Positions 1 through 5,174 of a stretch of 5,174 nt of DNA are shown here, piece after piece. Origin of the DNA: an uncultured Clostridiaceae bacterium (lineage in GTDB: Bacteria > Bacillota > Clostridia > Lachnospirales > Lachnospiraceae). The notes under the pieces are model-generated. The model saw nothing but the letters and a program-made list of their open reading frames with translations, did not search any database and was not told the origin of the DNA. The translations under genes and the position numbers were made by a program. The stretch covers positions 1 through 5,174 of the forward strand of contig CAMWOF010000201.1 of the NCBI GenBank assembly GCA_947175805.1, given 5' to 3'. Every line of letters starts with the position of its first letter. The first letter of the stretch is position 1.

Positions 1-40
1 GTCTTATATCAGATTCTATCATTTATTATCTATCACTATC
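1..40. repeat. Short AT-rich stretch with TATC every 10 bp
   Basis: The tetranucleotide TATC ends at bases 10, 20, 30 and 40, giving four consecutive 10-base units that share only this ending; the rest of each unit is AT-rich but variable. The last unit overlaps the stop codon of the flavoprotein gene. The array may continue beyond the window edge. Its period matches the clearer array at 1701-1780, but the resemblance may be chance in AT-rich DNA. No intrinsic terminator hairpin is visible in these bases. Confidence 0.4.
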
Positions 41-1397
41 ATGCCTCACCGCAGCTCACCCCCGCAAGATACCCGGTAGACCATGCTATCTGCAGATTAA
101 AGCCACCGGTCAGGGCGTCCAAATCCAGTACCTCCCCGGCAAAATAAAGCCCCTTCACCAGCTTGGATTCCATAGTAGAGGGATTGATCTGCTTCACCGA
201 AACACCACCTTTTGTTATGATTGCCTCGTCATAACCCCTAAGTCCGGTAACCGTAAGCGGCAGGTTCTTTAATGTCTGTGCCAAAGCGGCACGCTCCTGC
301 CTTGTCACCGCATTTACCTTTTTCTCGCCGGAAATGCCGCTAAGCTCCACTACCACTGGAATCAAACGCTTTGGCAGCAGCCTGTCCAATGCATGCTGAA
401 ACTGTTTATTTTTATTTTCTTCGAAATCCCGCAAAATGCGTTCATCCAGCTTATCCATTGTCAGTGCAGGTTTCAAGTCAATCAACAGCTGCAGCGGCTT
501 ATCCAGATATTTATGTACATAGGCACTGGCGCTGATAATTAAAGGGCCGCTGACCCCAAAGTGAGTAAAGAGCATTTCCCCAAATTCCTCGTACACCTTA
601 TTCTTACCACTCACGACCCTGACAGATACGTTTTTTAGGGACAGCCCCATCAAATCTTTACACCACTGCTCTTTCACCTCAAAGGGAACTAAAGAAGGAT
701 AACATTCTTTGATGTCATGCCCGCAAGTCTCTGCAAACGCATACCCATCCCCACAGGCTCCCGTTCTCGGATAGGAAATGCCTCCGGTTGCCACAATGAC
801 ACGCTCCGCCTTGAGGCTTGTGCCGTCCTCTAACAGCACACCACATACGCTGCTGATGTTCCTGCTTACATGGTCACCCTCCTGCCGCCTGAAAGCCTTG
901 GTTTTTTCACCGGGCTTGGTCGCATCCGTCATTTCCACTGCACTGTCTGCCTGTCCTGTAGCCAATACGGGCGCTTCCCCGTATTGATATAACAGCCGCT
1001 TCACGCAGGTATGCAATCTAATTTCCACTCCAAGCCGCCTACATTCCTGCTCCAATGCCTTAATGACATCGGAAGAATGGTCTGATACCGGAAATACACG
1101 ATTGCCCCGCTCCACCTTCACCGGCATACCAAGTCCTTCAAAAAAATCCATCACCTGTCGATTGTCAAATCCATAAAAGCTGCTGTACAAAAACTTTGGG
1201 TTCGTGACAACATTTTTAAACAGCTCCTCCGTGTCACAGGCATTGGTCAGATTGCACCGGCCCTTCCCCGTAATAAAGAGCTTTTTCCCCAGCTTTTCAT
1301 TTTTTTCCAGCAGCGTAACCCTGCTGCCCCCTCTCGCAGCCCAGACAGCCGCCATCATACCAGCTGCACCACCGCCTATCACAATTATTTTCTTCAT
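39..1397 (-). CDS. HI0933/YhiN-family NAD(P)/FAD-dependent oxidoreductase
   Basis: This is a complete 452-residue flavoprotein of the HI0933 (YhiN, 'aminoacetone oxidase family') group. The N-terminus has the FAD dinucleotide-binding glycine motif GGGAAG at residues 8-13, with E31 placed to bind the ribose. The family signature GKGRCNLTN follows at 44-52, then RVFPVSDHSSDV at about 100-111, ATGGISYPRTG at 203-213, and the C-terminal FAD-closing segment with GEVLDLDALTGGFN at 421-434. No transmembrane segment or signal peptide is seen, so it should be cytoplasmic. The physiological substrate is not established for most of the family; a relative (BaiN) has been proposed to act in gut bile-acid metabolism, but nothing here shows that role. 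Residues about 140-183 form a hydrophilic insertion that makes the protein longer than the usual 400-420. The ATG start is supported by the MKKIIVIGGG beginning; only a weak AAAGAG lies 9 nt upstream. The gene follows barstar by 37 nt. Confidence 0.93.
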   Translation of the reverse strand: MKKIIVIGGGAAGMMAAVWAARGGSRVTLLEKNEKLGKKLFITGKGRCNLTNACDTEELFKNVVTNPKFLYSSFYGFDNRQVMDFFEGLGMPVKVERGNRVFPVSDHSSDVIKALEQECRRLGVEIRLHTCVKRLLYQYGEAPVLATGQADSAVEMTDATKPGEKTKAFRRQEGDHVSRNISSVCGVLLEDGTSLKAERVIVATGGISYPRTGACGDGYAFAETCGHDIKECYPSLVPFEVKEQWCKDLMGLSLKNVSVRVVSGKNKVYEEFGEMLFTHFGVSGPLIISASAYVHKYLDKPLQLLIDLKPALTMDKLDERILRDFEENKNKQFQHALDRLLPKRLIPVVVELSGISGEKKVNAVTRQERAALAQTLKNLPLTVTGLRGYDEAIITKGGVSVKQINPSTMESKLVKGLYFAGEVLDLDALTGGFNLQIAWSTGYLAGVSCGEA

Positions 1398-1424
1398 ATT
1401 CCAATACTCTTTGCATTTACCCTG

Positions 1425-1430
1425 ATTATA
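1425..1430 (-). promoter_or_regulatory. Possible -10 element before the flavoprotein gene
   Basis: A perfect TATAAT on the minus strand lies just after the barstar stop and 27 nt before the flavoprotein ATG. The best -35 candidate is TTGTTG at 1446-1451 inside the end of barstar, with a short 15-nt spacer, so the match is weak. If used, it would let the flavoprotein be transcribed independently of the toxin/immunity genes. Confidence 0.28.
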
Positions 1431-1434
1431 TGCT

Positions 1435-1686
1435 CTATTTTACATCAACAAAGGCACACCCGTCCTTAAGTACAGAAAGCAGGCCATCTGCATAGTCACC
1501 TAAAGCCTCTTTCAGACAGTCCAAATGCTCTACTGTCACTGTAATCTCAACAGGAATATCCGTCAAACAATCATATAAAGCATCCAGATTTTTTCCACAG
1601 TAATCCGGAAGCCTGAGCTGCTGCTGCAAATATACATATAAAGCCTCTTTTGTCTCAATTCCTGAAAAATCCAATATGGTATTCAT
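1435..1686 (-). CDS. Barstar-family ribonuclease inhibitor (immunity protein)
   Basis: This encodes an 83-residue cytoplasmic protein of the barstar family, which inhibits barnase-type RNases by plugging the active site. The family core LPDYCGKNLDALYDCLTD (residues 27-44) closely matches Bacillus barstar. Numbered from the ATG at 1686, Y29, G31, D35 and D39 fall at the barstar positions that contact barnase; D39 is the residue that fills the phosphate site. Barstar W38 is Y38 here, and E76 corresponds to D75. C40 is kept, and C77 matches barstar C82. A TTG at 1695 would add three residues, but the GAAGG ribosome binding site abuts it and sits 9 nt before the ATG, so the ATG is preferred. The gene lies 122 nt downstream of a secreted barnase-domain protein, its likely target. 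No terminator and no convincing promoter of its own is seen, so it is probably co-transcribed with the toxin. Confidence 0.93.
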   Translation of the reverse strand: MNTILDFSGIETKEALYVYLQQQLRLPDYCGKNLDALYDCLTDIPVEITVTVEHLDCLKEALGDYADGLLSVLKDGCAFVDVK

Positions 1687-1695
1687 AATTCCCAA

Positions 1696-1700
1696 CCTTC
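1696..1700 (-). promoter_or_regulatory. Ribosome binding site deciding the barstar start
   Basis: GAAGG on the minus strand is 9 nt from the ATG at 1686 but directly adjacent to the in-frame TTG at 1695. This spacing favours ATG initiation and an 83-residue product. It lies immediately after the last unit of the 10-bp repeat array. Confidence 0.6.
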
Positions 1701-1780
1701 ATCTGCCAATATCTTTTGATATCTTTCAATGTCTTTTAATATCTTCAAATACTTTTCAATGTCTCACAATATCTCTCGAT
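1701..1780 (-). repeat. Degenerate 10-bp tandem repeat, 8 units, between toxin and barstar
   Basis: Eight consecutive 10-base units fill most of the gap between the RNase and barstar genes with no insertions or deletions. On the minus (transcribed) strand every unit begins with AT, and the consensus is ATTGAAAGAT; three of the ten positions are invariant in all eight units. The period is not a multiple of three, so it is not a protein-coding repeat. It places short A-tracts in register with the DNA helical turn, which could bend the DNA. In the transcript it would be a purine-rich, weakly structured spacer ending directly at the barstar ribosome binding site. Its function is unknown. Confidence 0.85.
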
Positions 1781-1808
1781 TTTCTACTCTGCTATACTCC
1801 TCCGGCTT

Positions 1809-2702
1809 TTAATATAACTGCGTAAATGTTTCATAATGGTCTGCCGTATAAAAAATAAGCCCGTCATTAGAATACACAATCCGTTCAGCGCCTCTGCTTA
1901 ACGCCCCTAACGTATTGATGTCACATTCGTAGTAATCCCTTCCCGCTTTCTCAGGCAGCTTCTTTTCATAATTGGAAAAGTAGTCGCCCCCAATACATTT
2001 TTTAGGTGCCACATCCAACAGGGAACCTCCTGTCCAGCCCAGTGCCTTAGCCTCATTCTTCGTAATAAAATTAGAAGGAAGCTTTCCAAAGGTATGTATA
2101 TACAGCGCCACCTTGTCTCTGCTTGTATAAATACCTCCTTCGGTCAGAGCCTTGTCTTCACCGGATGTTACCACAACCTCACATAGATATGATTTTCCGT
2201 CACACTTTGCCGTAATGGTAGCTGTTCCCACAGACTTTCCTGTAACATACTTTCCGTCAGCAAAGGCAACCCTTTTATCACTGGAAAACCATGCTACCTT
2301 TTTCTTTGGATATAGAAGCTTCAAAGAGGATTTTTCGCCATATTTAAGCGTAATGGACGTCTTATTCAAACAGGTTTGACGGACGGTAATCCTGCATTGA
2401 TATTTTTTCTTACCGCATTTTGCCGTAATGATGGCTGTACCCGACTTCTTTGCTTTTACTTTACCCTTTTTAGAAACCGTTGCAACTTTTTTGTCACTAG
2501 TGCTCCATGTAGTCTTTTTAGTTGCATTTTTTAATGTCAACTGCAAAGATTCACCCACATACATCGTCGCCTGCTTACGATTTAATTTAACCGAAGCCGC
2601 ATTTACCGAAGTCGCATTTTGAAACAAGGTCGCGAACACAAATAGCATAACACAAAACAAAATGCCTATCCTTTGTCTCTTTACCTGCCATCCCTTTATC
2701 AT
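1809..2702 (-). CDS. Secreted Big_2-domain protein with C-terminal barnase-family ribonuclease
   Basis: This 297-residue protein looks like an exported RNase toxin. Residues 1-35 form a Sec signal peptide: a basic start (KRQR), a hydrophobic core at about 12-27, and likely cleavage after VNA35. Two Big_2-like Ig domains follow at about 37-107 and 111-179, each with the WSTSDKKVATV / WFSSDKRVAFA type motif and a G-TA-ITAKC strand. The C-terminal 110 or so residues align with barnase nearly end to end (KLPSNFITKNEAKALGW, GGDYFSNYEKKLP, DHYETFT). Catalytic residues correspond to barnase K27, E73, R83, R87 and H102 as K215, E259, R270, R274 and H289; the guanine-site glutamate E60 is E246. Barnase R59 is Y245 here. 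It should cleave RNA after guanine. No LPXTG or other anchor is present. AAAGGAG lies 7 nt before the ATG. The barstar gene downstream would protect the producer. The RNase activity is inferred; the domain match is strong. Confidence 0.94.
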   Translation of the reverse strand: MIKGWQVKRQRIGILFCVMLFVFATLFQNATSVNAASVKLNRKQATMYVGESLQLTLKNATKKTTWSTSDKKVATVSKKGKVKAKKSGTAIITAKCGKKKYQCRITVRQTCLNKTSITLKYGEKSSLKLLYPKKKVAWFSSDKRVAFADGKYVTGKSVGTATITAKCDGKSYLCEVVVTSGEDKALTEGGIYTSRDKVALYIHTFGKLPSNFITKNEAKALGWTGGSLLDVAPKKCIGGDYFSNYEKKLPEKAGRDYYECDINTLGALSRGAERIVYSNDGLIFYTADHYETFTQLY

Positions 2703-2769
2703 ACCTTTTCTCCTTTACAATTTTTATAATCCTAAGTCAAAAAATTACCTATGTACAATCCTACCGCTA

Positions 2770-2798
2770 ATTATACAAAATGACATTATGAAAATCAA
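2770..2798 (-). promoter_or_regulatory. Sigma-A-type promoter for the RNase/barstar module
   Basis: On the minus strand a TTGATT -35 box (2793-2798) is separated by exactly 17 nt from a perfect TATAAT -10 box (2770-2775). Transcription would start near 2763, giving a leader of about 60 nt before the ATG at 2702. It sits just downstream of the oadA terminator, so the module appears to be an independent transcription unit. Confidence 0.72.
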
Positions 2799-2824
2799 CT
2801 CTTCGCCAATTTTTGATATTCACT

Positions 2825-2859
2825 ATTAAAAATGGCTATGCGAAAACGCATAGCCATTT
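2825..2859 (-). terminator. Intrinsic terminator of the oadB-oadA operon
   Basis: A perfect 13-bp inverted repeat (2830-2842 with 2847-2859) encloses a 4-base loop. Read on the minus strand, the stem is AAATGGCTATGCG and its far arm runs into five Ts followed by AAT. It begins 12 nt after the oadA stop codon and separates the operon from the RNase gene promoter. The opposite strand lacks a proper T-run after the stem, so termination is mainly in the minus direction. Confidence 0.92.
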
Positions 2860-2871
2860 GTGTTGTTCAAA

Positions 2872-4290
2872 TTATACCGGATATGTCTTATTCTCTGTAT
2901 CTGCCTTAGACACATCCACCTTTGTCTGCTGCGCCTCACGGTACTTGAAGAACTCTGTAGCTACCTGTGGGAACAGTGCATAGGAAAGTACATCCTCATC
3001 CTGCTGCTTATACTGTGCCATCTCCTGCTCCAGCTTCTCAAGCTGCGGCTCCAAATCATCTGCCGGACGGTAGGTAATCGGCTTATCCATGCCAAGAGCA
3101 TCCAACGCCTTCTTCTGCACCTCAGCATTGACCGGCTTTGTGGTCTGTCCGTATTTACCCACAAGCAAATCCTTGGATTCCTTTGTCAGCATCTTATAGC
3201 GCTCACCGGATACCACATTTAATACTGCCTGTGTACCCACAATCTGTGAAGAAGGGGTAACCAACGGAATCTCGCCAAAGTCCTTCCTTACCCTTGGAAT
3301 CTCCTCTAACACCTCATCATACTTATCCTCTGCATTCATTTCCTTTAATTGGGAAACCATGTTAGACAACATACCTCCCGGAACCTGATACAACAAGGTC
3401 TTGATATTTACGCCCATTACCTTTGGACTTAACAAACCGGAAGCAAGCCACTCCTCCCGCAGCGGGCGGAAGTAATCGGCAATCTCTGCCAACAGATTCT
3501 GGTCAAAGCCCGGATCAAAGTCTGTTCCCTCAAACGCCTTCGCCATAACCTCTGTTGCCGGCTGGGATGTCCCCATTGCCAACGGGGACATTGCGGTGTC
3601 AATGATATCACAGCCTGCCTCCACAGCCTTCATATATGTCATGGCGGCAACGCCGGATGTATAATGGGTGTGGAGCTGAATCGGCAGTGAGGTTCCCTCC
3701 TTCAATGCCTGTACCAGCTCTGTAGCAGCGGTAGGAACCAAAAGGCCTGCCATGTCCTTAATACAGATAGAATCTGCTCCCATATCCTCAATCTTCTTTG
3801 CGATATCCTTCCAATAGTCCATTGTATAGGCATCACCCAGCGTATAGGAAAGCGCCACCTGCGCGTGCCCCTTCTCTTTGTTGGATGCCTTAACTGCGGT
3901 CTCAAGATTGCGGATATCATTCACACAGTCAAAAATACGGATGATGTCGATACCATTTGCAATGGACTTCTGCACAAAATACTCTACCACATCATCTGCA
4001 TACGGGCTGTAGCCCAAAATGTTCTGCCCCCTAAACAGCATCTGCAGCTTGGTATTCTTAAAGCCGTCCTTCAGTTTTCTAAGCCTATCCCACGGATCTT
4101 CCTTCAAGAACCGAAGACAAGAATCAAAGGTAGCACCGCCCCAGCACTCTACGGAATGGTAGCCGACCTTATCCATCTTATCGATAATTGGCAACATCTG
4201 CTCTGTTGTCATACGGGTTGCGATTAAAGACTGATGTGCATCACGTAACACAGTCTCTGTAATCTTTACCGGTTTTGCCTCTACTGCCAT
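2872..4290 (-). CDS. oadA: Oxaloacetate decarboxylase alpha subunit (carboxyltransferase), no biotin domain
   Basis: This 472-residue cytoplasmic subunit belongs to the OadA / pyruvate carboxylase subunit B family. It transfers the carboxyl group of oxaloacetate (or a related acid) to biotin for the membrane Na+ pump. The N-terminal TIM-barrel carboxyltransferase domain (about 8-280) has LRDAHQSLIATR with metal ligand D17, the carbamylated-lysine motif IKDMAG with K178, and HTHYTSG with metal-binding H207 and H209. These residue numbers are the same as in Klebsiella OadA. A conserved PYC/OADA domain follows to about 460. The usual C-terminal biotinyl domain and its MKM motif are absent, and the gene ends cleanly before a terminator, so a separate biotin carrier must be used. 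The start is fixed by AGGAGG 8 nt upstream. oadB lies 96 nt upstream in the same orientation. Substrate specificity (oxaloacetate versus a pyruvate carboxylase-like role) is inferred from the oadB neighbour. Confidence 0.92.
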   Translation of the reverse strand: MAVEAKPVKITETVLRDAHQSLIATRMTTEQMLPIIDKMDKVGYHSVECWGGATFDSCLRFLKEDPWDRLRKLKDGFKNTKLQMLFRGQNILGYSPYADDVVEYFVQKSIANGIDIIRIFDCVNDIRNLETAVKASNKEKGHAQVALSYTLGDAYTMDYWKDIAKKIEDMGADSICIKDMAGLLVPTAATELVQALKEGTSLPIQLHTHYTSGVAAMTYMKAVEAGCDIIDTAMSPLAMGTSQPATEVMAKAFEGTDFDPGFDQNLLAEIADYFRPLREEWLASGLLSPKVMGVNIKTLLYQVPGGMLSNMVSQLKEMNAEDKYDEVLEEIPRVRKDFGEIPLVTPSSQIVGTQAVLNVVSGERYKMLTKESKDLLVGKYGQTTKPVNAEVQKKALDALGMDKPITYRPADDLEPQLEKLEQEMAQYKQQDEDVLSYALFPQVATEFFKYREAQQTKVDVSKADTENKTYPV

Positions 4291-4386
4291 AGTATAATCC
4301 TCCTATTATATTATTACCATTATATTCCAGTACATGTCCGCATTGCAGGCATACATCCTGCCCTGCCAAAATTCATAATCTTTTTA

Positions 4387-5174
4387 TTATTTTACACCAT
4401 AAATTGCCATAAAGGTTCCGGCAGCCACCGCTGTACCGATAACACCGGCCACATTCGGCCCCATAGCATGCATGAGCAGGAAGTTCGTAGGGTCTGCCTC
4501 TGCACCAACCTTCTGCGAAACCCTGGCTGCCATCGGAACCGCAGATACACCTGCAGAACCAATCAAAGGATTCACCTTACCCTTGGTTGCCCAGCACATA
4601 AGGTTACCAAAAATAACACCAGCGGATGTACCCACAATAAATGCAACCAAACCTAAAAGTACAATCTTTAAGGTATCCCAATTTAAAAATGCCTGTGCTG
4701 TGGTGGTTGCACCAACTGATGTCCCCAACAGGATAACTACAATATACATCAGGGCATTGGATGCTGTCTCTGTCAACTGCTTTACAACACCTGACTCTCT
4801 AAAGAGATTGCCCAGCATGAGCATACCTACCAGCGGCGCAGTCGTAGGCAAAATCAGACAAACCACAATCGTAACTACAATTGGGAACAGAATCTTCTCC
4901 AGCTTCGTTACCGGTCTTAACTGCTCCATCTTAATCTTTCTGGTCTTCTCGGTAGTAAACAGCTTCATAAACGGCGGCTGAATCATAGGTACCAACGCCA
5001 TATAGGAATATGCCGCCACCGCAATCGGTCCCATCAGGGTTCCACCCATTCCCAGCTTACCGGCAAGGAAAATAGATGTTGGACCATCCGCACCACCGAT
5101 GATGGAAATAGCCGCTGCTTCCTTACCTGAGAACCCAAGTAAAATAGCAAGAAAATATGCCGAATAAATACCAA
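4387..5174 (-). CDS. oadB: Sodium ion-translocating decarboxylase beta subunit (5' end outside window)
   Basis: This is the C-terminal 262 residues of the integral membrane beta subunit that decarboxylates carboxybiotin and exports Na+. The frame is open to the window edge, so the ATG at 5049 is internal. Just inside the edge is GGADGPT, the Na+-site motif, whose aspartate (codon 5086-5088) matches D203 of Klebsiella OadB. Twenty-six residues on is the tyrosine of AVAAYSYMALVP, matching Y229. The later segment NPLIGSAGVSAVPMAARV keeps the asparagine, glycine, serine and arginine with the spacing of N373, G377, S382 and R389. Several hydrophobic membrane spans separate these, and the protein ends MAIYGVK. 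The same core is shared by the methylmalonyl-CoA and glutaconyl-CoA decarboxylases; the downstream oadA favours oxaloacetate. The biotin carrier and gamma subunit are expected further upstream. Confidence 0.94.
   Translation of the reverse strand, partial: GIYSAYFLAILLGFSGKEAAAISIIGGADGPTSIFLAGKLGMGGTLMGPIAVAAYSYMALVPMIQPPFMKLFTTEKTRKIKMEQLRPVTKLEKILFPIVVTIVVCLILPTTAPLVGMLMLGNLFRESGVVKQLTETASNALMYIVVILLGTSVGATTTAQAFLNWDTLKIVLLGLVAFIVGTSAGVIFGNLMCWATKGKVNPLIGSAGVSAVPMAARVSQKVGAEADPTNFLLMHAMGPNVAGVIGTAVAAGTFMAIYGVK

Noticed and set aside
1693..1695. TTG start for barstar giving an 86-residue protein
   Set aside because: The ribosome binding site directly abuts the TTG, and the ATG at 1686 aligns with the start of known barstar.
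2719..2746. Inverted repeat AATTTTT/AAAAATT in the leader of the RNase gene
   Set aside because: The stem is only 7 A-T pairs with a 14-nt loop, too weak to call a regulatory hairpin.
2860..3222. 120-residue plus-strand reading frame opposite oadA
   Set aside because: It is antisense to a well-conserved gene, is leucine-rich without motifs, and overlaps the oadA 3' end; it is a frame shadow.
4330..4380. GCAGG/CCTGC hairpin and a TATAAT between oadB and oadA
   Set aside because: The stem is short with no T-run, and the TATAAT at 4319-4324 lacks a matching -35 box; neither a terminator nor a promoter can be supported.
4472..4981. 169-residue plus-strand reading frame opposite oadB
   Set aside because: It mirrors the codon pattern of the conserved beta subunit and has no recognisable family features.
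5047..5049. Possible start codon of the beta subunit at 5049
   Set aside because: The reading frame continues open to the window edge and encodes the conserved GGADGPT motif upstream of this ATG, so it is an internal methionine.

Overview
The window reads like a chromosomal segment of an anaerobic, moderately AT-rich Clostridia-type Firmicute, most likely Lachnospiraceae. This rests on AGGAGG-type ribosome binding sites, the Na+-pumping decarboxylase genes with a stand-alone carboxyltransferase subunit, and the small secreted Big_2-domain protein. The taxonomic call is inference. All five supported genes are on the minus strand, so transcription runs from high to low coordinates.

The right part (about 2830-5174) is the distal end of a biotin-dependent, sodium-translocating decarboxylase operon. 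It holds the membrane beta subunit (oadB-like, 5' end outside the window) and then the carboxyltransferase alpha subunit (oadA-like). The alpha subunit lacks a biotinyl domain, so a separate biotin carrier is expected, probably upstream beyond the window. The operon ends in a near-perfect intrinsic terminator (13-bp stem) 12 nt after oadA.

The middle part (about 1435-2800) is a compact toxin/immunity module. A good sigma-A-type promoter drives a 297-residue secreted protein: signal peptide, two Big_2-like Ig domains, and a C-terminal barnase-family ribonuclease domain that keeps all the catalytic residues. Downstream lies a small barstar-family inhibitor gene. The 122-nt gap between them is mostly an 80-bp degenerate tandem repeat with an exact 10-bp period. 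The Big_2-barnase fusion with adjacent barstar, and the phased repeat between them, are the most interesting features here.

The left part (39-1397) is a HI0933/YhiN-family FAD-dependent oxidoreductase whose start is 37 nt downstream of the barstar stop, so it may be read from the same transcript. Past its stop, the first 40 bases carry a second 10-bp periodicity (TATC every 10 bases). I saw no RNA genes, CRISPR arrays or insertion sequences.
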